Below the pieces are notes generated by a model, which did not search any database, had not been told where the DNA came from, and was given only the letters and a program-made list of their open reading frames with translations. 64,000 nt of DNA from Galdieria sulphuraria (lineage: Eukaryota; Rhodophyta; Bangiophyceae; Galdieriales; Galdieriaceae), in contig NW_005178442.1 of assembly GCF_000341285.1 (NCBI RefSeq), positions 18,308 to 82,307 on the forward strand. The letters are read 5' to 3'. A program made the position numbers and the translations under genes. Positions within the stretch are counted from its first letter, which is position 1. Every line of letters begins with the position of its first letter. Positions 21,600 to 32,242 of this stretch are shown piece after piece.

Positions 21600-23829
21600 A
21601 TGGCAAAGCGAGACATTCGGATTCTTATTGTTGATAATTATGACTCTTATACTTATAATCTCTTGCAAGCACTAGCCGAAGAGACTCTTTTAAAACCGAT
21701 TGTTATTCAGAACGACGATTACTTGTCTTTCGAATCATTTTCTTGTAGGTTCGTCGAGCTATTTGTGCATCTTTAAGAAGTGGTAATTTTTAACTAGTGA
21801 CTTTGATTGCGTTATTCTTTCTCCAGGTCCAGGAAGGCCAGAGAACTCTAAGGACTTTGGTCTCTGTTTCCAAATTCTAAAAGAGTGGTCTCTTCCTTTG
21901 CTAGGCGTTTGTCTTGGCTTTCAGGGTTTGGTCTGGACTTTTGGTGGTGAAATAGAACACGCGCCCGACGTATGGCACGGACGTTTAAGTCGCATAAAGC
22001 ATCAAGGTGTGGATATTTTTGCTAGTTTACCTGAGGTATTCTCCGTGGTAAGGTACCATTCACTGTGTGTGAAAGCTTCGACCCTTCCTGATTGTTTGTA
22101 CCCTCTTGCTTGGTCATTAGAGGATAATCTACTTATGGCTTGCAAACATAAGGAAAGACCTGTTTTTGGAGTACAATTTCACCCTGAATCGATTTGTACA
22201 GAGCATGGCAAGCAGGTTCTGAGCAACTTCCTTGATATCGTGATCAAAGAGAGGAAGCCAATTAATATTTTTCGAAGCCAAGAAAATTTTCTTCAGCCTA
22301 GGCTAAGCTCAAAATCAACGTACACTGCGCAAATTAAGCAAAAGTTTCGTGTGGTGTCGAAATTGCTCAAGACACCCTTGAATGAGTTAGATATTTCAAC
22401 GCTATTTCGAAAGATTTATGGAAATTCAAATGTGCCTTGTTTCTGGTTAGACTCATCATTGTCAACTGAATGTGGTGAACAGTATTCTTATATGGGAGAT
22501 TGTTCAGGTCCGTTCTCAGCGTATTTCGAATATAATGTTGAGCATCAGGCAGTCGAGCAATATAGTTGTGGTGATGACGCTTCTCTAAAATTTACTAATG
22601 TTTTCAAGTGTAATATATTCGATTTCTTGCAAATGAAGCTCAATGAAAGAGTAGTAGATGCAGCGTGTATTCCTCTTTATGAGTTTTGTGGTGGTTTTGT
22701 TGGTTATTTTGGCTATGAAACCAAAAAAGATTGTTGTCCAATACGTAATCGACATAAGTCTTCGTTACCAGATGCAGCGTTTATGTTCTGTGACCGTTTC
22801 ATTGTAATAAATCATCGTTCTAACACAGTTGAAGCTGTCTGTCTTGAAGATATGGTAGCAGATAATTCTGTGACTAGCAGACAGTGGTTTCAATACATTG
22901 AACTTCAAGTCAAAGATGTTGCAGAGAACCAGGAGACACTGTTGGTAAACGAGCAAAACGATGCCATTGAGTTTCCAAAGTTTCGATGGGAAATTCCGGA
23001 ACAAGAATACATTGAAAAGATAAAGCGTTGTAAGACTTTTATTTATGAAGGTGAAACATATGAGATATGTTTGACCAATCGAATCCATTTCGAGGGTCGA
23101 GTGGATCCTTTTGCTGTTTACTGTAATCTTCGGAAGATCAATCCAGCTCCCTATTCCTGTTTTCTTCGTCTAAAGTCCTTATCTGTGTGCTGTAGTTCTC
23201 CAGAGCGCTTTATTCATGTGAATCGCAACATGGTTATCGAGTCGAAACCAATAAAGGGAACCATAAAGCGGGGATGTACCCATGAGGAGGATATTGATTT
23301 AAAGAAAAAATTGGAGAGTTCGGAAAAAGACTTTTCAGAAAATTTGATGATAGTAGATTTGGTAAGAAATGACTTTGGAAGAGTTTGCCATCCGGGAAAT
23401 GTATGGGTTCCCAGTTTGATGAATATTGAAAGTTATGCCACTGTCCACCAGTTAGTTTCAACAGTACGTGGCATTCTTGACGAAGAAACTCCTTTACTAG
23501 AAGCTCTACGTGCTACATTTCCAATGGGCTCCATGACAGGTGCTCCTAAAGTGAGAACTATGGAAATTATTGACCAGCTTGAAACTTCTGCTCGAGGCGT
23601 GTATTCAGGAAGCATAGGATATTTGAGCTTAAATGGTGCCATCAACTTGAATGTCGTCATACGTACTATGGTAATCACTCAAAAGAGAGTAACAATTGGC
23701 ACTGGTGGAGCAATCACAAGTCGTAGTATAGAAACAGAAGAATACCAAGAAATCTTACTGAAAGCTTCTGCTTTATTAACTTCGATAAGTCTAAGCTTAG
23801 GCTGTCATGGACGTTTTGATCTGAGTTGA
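21600..23829 (+). CDS. ADCS: Bifunctional aminodeoxychorismate synthase (PabA-PabB fusion)
   Basis: Exons 21600-21748 and 21798-23829 give 726 residues. The N-terminal third is a class I glutamine amidotransferase (VDNYDSYTYNL, SPGPGRP, nucleophile Cys in GVCLGFQG, His/Glu in QFHPES). The C-terminal part is a chorismate-binding domain with PIKGT, including the Lys that separates PabB from anthranilate synthase, then MTGAPK and the GAITSRS block. Together they make 4-amino-4-deoxychorismate for p-aminobenzoate and folate. Fused PabA-PabB is normal in plants, fungi and protists; in plants it is plastidic, but no clear transit peptide is seen here. The intron donor is GTTCGT. Confidence 0.93.
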
Positions 23830-23959
23830 AGTAGGATAAGTTCGAATGTACTTATCTGCTCGTTCAAATATATTTATATTCTCTATATGATGACTCGTAT
23901 ATGCTGTATTGTACTTTTATTAGCTTCTCTTCTACGTGCTTGTTTATATTTCATGGATA

Positions 23960-24512
23960 TCATACAACCTTATCAGCAACACAGTCTTTGCTGTGGAAGA
24001 AGCACTTGGCCCATTCCTCCGCCAGTTCCTTTGTAATAAATTGAATATCTGAACTTCTGCGAAACCTTGCTCTAGCATCTTTCAAAAATGAGTCCTTTTT
24101 AGAGTACCATCTAGAGCTCCAAGGCTGTAAATTTTTTTTCCACAACTCGAGCTCTTCTTGCTCTGTGAAGACCGCACCCGACATACTCTTGTTCTCTTAA
24201 GTGACCAGAAAGCAAACAGGTATTCTAACTTACTTCTATAATTTGTTGAGCTTTCAAGTTGCTTGGTGGTTCTGGAAAGTACTTTCTAAACGCTTGCAGT
24301 AAGTTGAAGACTTCCTCCTCTTCTAAAATGTCCCTGTCTCTCTTTGTTGTGGAAGTTGAACCAATCCAACGATTTGTGTTCCTTATATCTACTTTTTTTG
24401 AACGCCGTTTTCTACATTGTGCTTTGACCTCAACGTACTTTTGTTCCGGAAGAAGTGGTAATAAGGGTGCCGATCCAATCAGGCTATGCTGAGACTCTGT
24501 GACTTTTGGCAT
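23960..24512 (-). CDS. Hypothetical protein
   Basis: Exons 24512-24234 and 24187-23960 with a 46-nt GTAAGT..AG intron give 168 residues. I do not recognise it. It is hydrophilic with a basic patch (CRKRRSKKVD), an acidic helical stretch (DILEEEEVFNLLQAF) and a second exon with a long amphipathic helix (EQEELELWKKNL) and Trp residues. No membrane helix or signal peptide. It may be nuclear. It converges with the ADC synthase gene, 130 bp apart, and has the largest upstream gap in the window. Confidence 0.5.
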
Positions 24513-25395
24513 TCAAACTTTCCCGCCCAACTTTGATAATTTGCAGAGTTGTTTTTTCTTTCCAAAGTATGTTGTCGATCAAATTCATGCGGGAAAGAAT
24601 TGAGTTTATGTTTCCCGTTTCAAGACAAATTGCTTCGGAAGAATAAATCAAGCTTTGGTGGAAAGGACTCTGTAGGACTCAGTCACGAAGATGACCTTGT
24701 TATAAGAAGAATACTAAGTGGGCATTGAAAAACAAGAAAGTGAAACGCAGATTTCCAAATATTCGTCTCTTTTTGTAGACGTTTTGCTGTCAAAGGCTCA
24801 TTGGAGAAACTTTCACAAAGACTAGGCTTGATACTGAAAGATCAAAGAATAGTGAAAATTTTGAAATTCCCTTCAACCCTCTCGTTTCTCTCAGAAGTTA
24901 TACAGAAAAGATGAAACATTTCCTGTTCAAAATGTAGCCTATAATGCTACTTCTATTTGAATTTTCTCAAAAGAGTCCGTTTAGAAAATGAATTTCAAAG
25001 TAGATGACTCATCTACAAAACTTCTGTACATCATGCAAAGTTGAAAATATTTTATCTTCCATGGAGATAAAAGACTCATAAAAGTATTTGCAGGCAATGG
25101 CAACAAAGATTTCCACGATTTGTATGTTTATAAATATCAGAAATAGGAAACATTCTACAACCCAAGTGAACTCATTTAGAGCAAATTTTATGCATTTTTG
25201 TTCAATCTAGCAGTTTCGATTGGAGCTCTCCAGTTACAAAATTCCATAATCTTACGAAATAGTCGAAAAAGTTAGATGAAAGTATACACTAGGTCTTCTA
25301 GTCTATCCAGAAAAAAAAGCTCTTCTTGCTTGGCTCCTTTCATTCGATCGTTCTTTTATAAGTTGCATTCAAAAAGTTTAATCGTCATCAAAATC
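24513..25395. other. Intergenic, about 880 bp, longest gene-free stretch
   Basis: No coding exon was recognised on either strand: all frames are cut by stops and none shows family motifs. It holds the promoter of the orphan gene and the 3' end of TRAPPC10. A near-perfect palindrome lies at 25050-25072 (arms TTTTATCT and AGATAAAA around CCATGG). No tRNA, snRNA or box C/D pattern was found by eye. Confidence 0.5.
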
Positions 25396-28300
25396 TTATG
25401 GAACTGAGGATGAAATAAGGTGTAAAGGAGGTCTCACTATAATTTGGCGACTGCAATCAACTTGATAAATATTTCGAGAATGAACCATTTCGCCATTGTA
25501 GTATAGATGGAGGGAGGGTAAATACAAAATACCGGTCAAAATAGGAACAAGTGTGACTACAATCTCAGTATCCGATTCGTTGTGTGGCAAAAAGCCTCGG
25601 GACTTTCCCATTACAATCCATCCGATGTTTTCGTTGTCAATTAAATAACCAAAGCCTTGACCAAAAGTATTCTCTCCCTCCCATCGAATAATCTTCAAAC
25701 TGATTCGCAGGAGAAATTCGCTGCCTTGTACAAGTTGATAAGTATCATCATACTTATACTCTACTCTTAAAATGTACCATGGAACTAGCGCTGTAAATGA
25801 GAATGGGCATCTTAACTCCATATGATTGTTACGTTCAAGGCTGTCCTTGTTTTTCGAAATACAACATGATAGGCTCAGGAATGATTCTTCAGTTGACTTG
25901 AACACTGACTCAAGTCTATTCACTTCTGAAACCAACTTCAAGAAAAAGAATCGTCTTTCAAATGGCTTTTGAAAATAAAAAGAATATAAATGAATATCTC
26001 CGTTTTCATTGTCTAGCTGTAACTCTGGAACTGATATGGAGGAGATATGAAGAGCAACAAAACGAGATACAAGGGAACTACAACTAGAACAAGTAAGCAT
26101 GAACTTCACTATACTCTCATCGAACAATAAGGTTTTGCATTCTATACCGATAAAAAACGGAAACACAACTTCGATTTCCTTTTCTGTATTATACTGATAT
26201 GGTTTCTCCTCTCCTGAACTTAAAAATTCTTTACCAACTAAAGTGGCAAACAAAAACATTGTTTGTTTATAATGCGATGTTTCTCCAGCGGTTTGAATTG
26301 CCTTTGAGAAATCGAAGTTCTCTTTCGGAATAGGAATAGATGCCGTTAGTCGATATGTATCACCAGCCTCGATAGTTGGAAGCCTTAGAGATATCCGATC
26401 TTGTCGATGCCCACAAAACCCGATAAGAATGCTAGAACCTTCTACAGACGAATGATGTGATGCCTCAACTTCAATATCCTGATCAACAAAAAACTTGCCA
26501 TCATTTGTATAAATTTCCGAGCATGATTGAAGAAAGATGCGACCAAGAGGAGGTCGTTCATGTACAAAAAGAGAAGTAAATAAAGGAAAAAAAGTGTCCA
26601 GCGGATCTGTCGCAGTCCATATTAGACTCAAACGATGCATCTTTAAATGAATACTCTCCACAAGTAACACTCCACAAAGTTCAAGACTATCTGTGATGAC
26701 ACTAATAATGTTGGAACCTGGTAGCACATAAAAAGAATCATTACTTTCCAGTTGAATTCTTTTATGGTCAATTTCCTTCGAAAATTCATTCTGCTCTGCC
26801 AGGAAAACAATACACTTTTCAATATATATTCCTCCAGGCAATTCAGACTCTAAAGAAATATCCAACGAAAGAGGGTCAAATTGGAAAATTTCATCCAATT
26901 GCAACTTAGTCACAATTCTACATGAGCGAAAAATTTTGTCAAGACGAAAAGATATCGTTTCAGGAACTGTCTTGGACAATTCATGCACTTCTTCAATCCA
27001 AATGGAAGCTTCCTGTTTGACCCTTTCAACTATATGTTCCGAGCAGTTTCGCTGCAATTCACACAAGTTATGAAGAATATTCAAGCAACTGCTCAAATAC
27101 TTCGATGAAAGGCCTAGATCCTTTTCAGTCCTAGCAAGCCAGCTTAAACGACAAAATAATATGAGGTTCCAGTGTTCACTGGATAACAAATTACACTCGG
27201 TCTCCAAAACTTGTCGTGCTTCTTCTAGCCTTCCAATCGTTGCCAAAGTGATTCCATAATATCCTCGCATTTCAGAAACGAGCCTTTGTCTGCCAACTTT
27301 ATCGAGCAACTCTGTCAAGGTGCGACATAAACCAATGAATTCTGCACAACCATTTTCAAGGCTCTCTAAATGTTGTGATAATGTTTCATCTTCTTTTAGT
27401 ATTCTATCGTCCACAGTAATTTGTGTAAGAGAATCTAAAAATACTTTTTTCACATCAAGATATACGCAGGGAAATTCAATTGAAATCTTGTCAAACTTTG
27501 AACGTAAAAAATTCGAAAAGCATAAAAGTTGCATAAAAATGAGCTTCGCAATAAAATCCTCTGAAAAGTAAACGGGAAACGAATGCTGCATGTCTGCATT
27601 TTCTTCTGATTCATCCACATTGCTGTTTCGAGGAACATAAGATGAGTCTCTCAGTACACTACAACAACAGAAGATCCATGCCTGTATAAAAAAATTTTCA
27701 GTTTCCTCAGTTACATGCTTTGTTCGTTGGTAGATATTGGCAATATAGCTAGGATATCTCTTTAGACCAAAAGAATCACAAATGGCACATTATACGTACT
27801 TAAATACCAACTTGGGGATGTCCTCGAACATACGCAGTGAATATAGCAACGAAAATTGTCTTGAAAAAATGTAGGAAGAAACTTCCAACTCTCCCAAGTG
27901 ACTTTGACATAATAAATTGCGAATCTCTTCACAACCATAATATAGAACTTGACGAGCTGAGGAAACTTTTGTCGATGCCTGGCGAAAGATACCTATCTTG
28001 TTGGTTTGAAAAACTTCTTGAGCGATTTGATAACATTTAAGAGATGACTCTAAATGTCCAGCTTGATAGTAGACAAAGGCAAGACTTTCTTCCAAAGCAA
28101 CAAACTTTTGAAAATTCCAACCGGGAACACTTTTGCTTTGCAAGTACTTGTCTACTTCTTTTCTATATCCTTTAATCCTTTGTTCTATAGCTGATACAAT
28201 ACATTCTCGTAGTCGATGAACAAAGAATGCAGGAACTGTTCCACCTTGTTCAAGCTTGACAACTGTTTCACGACCTTTTATTACATTGAGTTCAGTTTTC

Positions 28301-28857
28301 AACCGCTCAAAAACCTTTCTTCTAGCCTTTTGTGCAGGATCTTCTTCGCTAAACATTCGCAAGCTTAATGAGGACACGTTGCTGTTTGTCGTGCTCAACG
28401 CTGCAGCCAAAGGAGCAGTTGAAGGTGGACTATATACTATCAGATACTCTACACTTTTTTCTCTACAAGCTTCTGCAAATACATGTAAACGCATTCTTTG
28501 CTTTTCTCTGTAAGAGTCAAGATCCGCGACGCTAATTACATAGATATAAAGGTAGGGATTTTTAAACCAATCAACCGGTCCAGAGTGAAAGTAGCTAACA
28601 ATTCCGTTACTTGAATCAACTGTGCCACTATGAACGAGAAAGTCGAGCCACACGCTTTGAGAAACTCTGGATAGATACGAACCATCGTTGGAATAATCTT
28701 TCCACGAAAGCTGATATAGTGGCAAGCTTGACTCAACTAGCAAAAATAAATGTAAGTAAACTTTCCTCTCCTACTTAAATAGCATACCTCTTAAACGGTC
28801 CCATATCTTATACTCGTCTACAACTTTAACAGGAAGCCCTCTTGAAATGCCTTCCAT
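25396..28857 (-). CDS. TRAPPC10: TRAPP II subunit TRAPPC10 / Trs130-like
   Basis: Exons 28857-28788, 28736-27796 and 27759-25396 give 1124 residues. The N-terminal half has the family pattern: a WLIV-like strand (SVEYLIVYSPP), a basic linker, then VPGWNFQKFVALEESLAFVYYQAGHLESSLKCY (blocks PGWNF and EESLAFVY), matching the TRAPPC10 'PGW-F...EELAF' core. The C-terminal half is beta-rich and lacks repeats, as expected for the Gryzun-like part. TRAPP II activates Rab11/Ypt31-type GTPases at the late Golgi. The second intron is only 36 nt by my reading and skips an in-frame stop, so it is the weakest join. Its start is 44 bp from VPS45 on the other strand. Confidence 0.85.
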
Positions 28858-28901
28858 TGTGTGTTTAAGTGTGTAACAAATTGTTTAGTGAAACTCTTCA
28901 A
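28858..28901. promoter_or_regulatory. 44-bp divergent promoter gap (TRAPPC10 / VPS45)
   Basis: Start codons of two trafficking genes lie 44 bp apart in opposite directions. Transcription must start in or very near the coding regions. No box recognised. Confidence 0.45.
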
Positions 28902-30723
28902 ATGGTTTTTGACGTTGTCACTTCCGCCGCTGAATATGTAAGGAAAATAGTGGAAGGTTGCTCAGGACTGAAGGCTTTACTTACAGACGATGAAACCGTA
29001 TGATTCCAAGTTTCTTCTTTCGTTATTAAGCCTAATAGAGTGTTTGTTGTCAGTTGTCCATGATCGGTCTCGTCTACTCGCAGCTTGAAGCTTATAATAA
29101 AGGAGTGTTCCTGATAGAGAAACTTGATACTCCAAGAAGCGAACAAATGAAACATATGAAATGTTTAGTTTTTGTTAGACCCAATTCTACCAACTTAAAC
29201 ATTTTGCAGAGGGAACTTGCTTCTCCAAAATTTGGAGAATACCACATATTTTTCTCAAACATCGTCAGGAAAACTTTACTAGAAGAACTTGCAGACTCAG
29301 ACACTTCTGAAGTCGTCAATGAAGTACAGGAGTACTTTCTTGATTTCTATGCAGTGGCACCTCAGTTGTTTCATCTGAACGTTCTTCCTTGTGTATTGTC
29401 TGCTTCAGTTGAGAACCCTATTTTGGAACGTCTAGTTGACGGGATAAGTTCACTTTTTCTGGCACTCAAAATGAGACCCTTTATACGTTATGATGCACAT
29501 AGCCAATTGTGTAGGTTTATCTGTGAAAGATTGAGTGTCAGAATGGATCAAGAGAATACTCTCTTTGACTTTCGTCGTCGTGAAAGTAACCCTGTAGTAC
29601 TTATATTGGACCGTATGCAGGATCCTTTGACGCCTCTAATAACACCTTGGACCTACGAAGCCATGATACACGAACTGATTGGTATCAAGAATAATCGAGT
29701 CAACCTACGCCATTCCCCGGACGCTCGAAAAGGATATCAAGAAGTTGTGTTGGATCCAAAACAGGATGGATTTTACAATGTGAATAGATATAAGAACTAT
29801 GGAGACTTGGGAGTAAATATTAAGTCGTTAGTTGACCGATTTCAGGAAAAGGCTCGATATAATCATAGCACATCAACCATCGAAGACATGATGAAGTTTT
29901 TAGAAGCTTATCCCGAGCTTCGAAGCTCCTCTTCCGAAGTAAACAAACATGTAACATTAATGAGTGAACTTTCGCGTCTTGTGACATCTCGACATCTTAT
30001 GGATGTAGCACAACTTGAACAAGACATTGCCTGTAGAAACAGTTTGACTGAACATCAAAACCAGCTATTCAAGATGCTTCAAAACCCACATATTCACATT
30101 GAAGATAAATTTCGACTCAGTTTAATATACGCATTGCGTTATGAAGAAGTTACACAAAATCGATTGGGAGAAATAAAGGATACCTTAAAGAAGCTGGTAG
30201 GTTTGAATGTTGTTGAAAATTATTCTCATTTTCTTTGCAGGGACTAAGTGCAGAGCGTTTGCAGCTTTTTAGTTCGATTCTCAGGTATGGTGGCAATGCT
30301 AGTAGGACAAGCGATATATTCCAAAACAAAAGTATTTTGGGTATAGTTCGAAACACGGTTCGTCGAGGCATTGTTGGTGTAGAAAATGTTTTCGCGCAAC
30401 ACGTTCCTTTAATTGTTCATATCATAGATGACATTATGAAAGGTAGATTGAGAGAAACAGAATTTCCATTTATGATTCCACCATCTGGCAAAAATGTTCC
30501 AAAAGAAATAATCATTTTTATCACAGGGGGAGTTACATATCAAGAATCTAGAGCTGTTGCCTTAATTAACGGAGATTCGCAAACAGAGAGCGAACCCGAA
30601 ATTAGTGCTGCTGCCAATTTTGCGCAATCAAATGGATTCCGAGTTATTTTGGGTGGCAGTACCGTGCATAATTCAAAGAGCTTTCTTGCGGAAGTTTCAC
30701 GTGTTGCTTACCCATGGAAATAA
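28902..30723 (+). CDS. VPS45: Sec1/Munc18-family protein VPS45
   Basis: Exons 28902-28997, 29054-30196 and 30241-30723 give 574 residues, the normal length for VPS45. Typical blocks: LLTDDETLSMIGLVYSQ near the N-terminus, FSNIVRK, EVQEYFLDFYAV, VLILDRMQDPLTPL, and a C-terminal IFITGGVTYQESRAV with VILGGSTVHNSKSFL. VPS45 binds Tlg2/Pep12-type syntaxins and guides SNARE assembly at the trans-Golgi and endosome. All splice joins restore conserved text. It shares its promoter gap with TRAPPC10, another late-Golgi factor. Confidence 0.93.
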
Positions 30724-30969
30724 TACCGATGTTCTTTGGTATCTCTTTTTGTTGGGTTTCCTTTTGAGAAGAGGTACCGTCCTTGTTCCATGTGAGAGAG
30801 AATTGGAAAAGTATTCGATTTTTCTGGAAAGTCTCGAGCGAAACACAATGTTATTGGCTACATAATGAATAATAACAGTACTAGCATTTTTCTGGCGCCA
30901 AATTGAGTACCGAAACTTGTTTAAAGAACTTGTAAATATCTTGAATAATGGCACTTTTCGATTTCCCAG

Positions 30970-32066
30970 ATGATGCGCCTGGCACTTTTGTGTTTTGCTT
31001 GTCTCCTAGTTTCTACTATTCCGAGTTCAGGAAAAGCACTTGAGGAACAAATGACATTTATCTCTCACAACTCCAACAGAGGCACAGAGAGGAAATCCTT
31101 GACAAAAGATACCGCCTACAAATCTCTTACAGCTGCTCAGTTGAATAAGATGCTATCCGGATGTCCATCGTCAATGTATCTGGATATGGTTTCTCATAAA
31201 TGTGTCTCATCTTGTCCAGATTCAACGTATTCTTATAATAACCTTTGTGTTGAAACATGTCCTCCACAATATCCGGCAATTGATGCATCCTCTCGCAAAT
31301 GTCTTGCTACTTGTCCTCAAGACAAACTAGTTTACTTGGTAGACAATATCTATGTTTGCGTTGATTCGTGTCCTCCAGGTTACAATTACATTCATGGTCA
31401 ACAATGTCTTCAAACTTGTCCTCCCTACACGGTAATGACAGTTCAAAGATTTCAAAATTTAAGAAAACTAAAAGCTGCTTCCTCCAGTGGATAGACACTT
31501 CGACTATGACATGCTTGTCTGGATGGTACGTAAATTTTACAACGAGACTAAAGGTCCTCATATTCACTTATGGAAAGCCCATCCCATCTTCCTTATAGAA
31601 TGAATCGAGTGTGTATGAAAGAGTGCCCATATCCATTGTTATACGACGGGAATTACTGCAGAAATGCTTGCCTTCCTAATCAGTTCCAGAATGGTCGCAA
31701 CTGCACCAGTCAGTGTCCTTCAGATACGGTTTATAACGGAAGGATCTGTCAAGGATCTTGTCACGAGAAACTTACTGAAGTTGTTGGTACAGTTGGAGGG
31801 CAACATGCCAGAATATGCGTTCAAAATTGCTCTTCTTCGAAACCATTGTTATTCGGAACGGTAAGAATCAGGGATATTGAATAATGAATAACCCATTTGT
31901 TTCAAAGGAATGCGTTTCTTCCTGTCCAACTGGAACAGTTCAATACAACGGCGCCTGTTTATACGGGTAAGCAAATCTGTGAAGAATTACAAATAGACTC
32001 AAATATGACACCAGCTGTCCTCCAATTGCTCCAAAACACTCCAATGGTCACTGCGTAAGCCAATAA
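30970..32066 (+). CDS. Secreted protein made of CxxxCP repeats
   Basis: Proposed exons 30970-31431, 31488-31525, 31578-31860, 31908-31966 and 32015-32066 give 297 residues. A signal peptide (MMRLALLCFACLLVS) is followed by a short Ser/Lys-rich stretch and then about 13 units of C-x3-C-P-x(8-15), e.g. CVSSCP, CVETCP, CLATCP, CVDSCP, CLQTCP, CLSGCP, CMKECP, CTSQCP, CLYGCP. The repeat rhythm runs through every splice join, which supports the model. There is no membrane anchor. The pattern resembles furin-like or protist surface Cys-rich repeats, but I cannot name a family. A secreted or cell-wall role in an extracellular acid setting is inference. The end could differ, since the final codons contain GTAAGC, a possible further donor. 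Confidence 0.7.
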
Positions 32067-32242
32067 AGTGAATGCGGAGTGAAACCTGTCAGAAACGTTA
32101 CGGCTTTGCCACGTTATCCAATAAAAGAAAAAATAGTTTTCTCGGTAGGAAACCTCCTTGTCCGAACAAACAAGAAAAATATGGCAAACTCAATTCCTAT
32201 TTATTTATATCCTTAGTTCAAATGAACAACAACATTTGTCAA

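Noticed and set aside
30724-30969. Continuation of VPS45 in the frame at 30605-30865
   Set aside because: VPS45 already reaches its normal length and C-terminal motif at 30723; the other frame has no family match.
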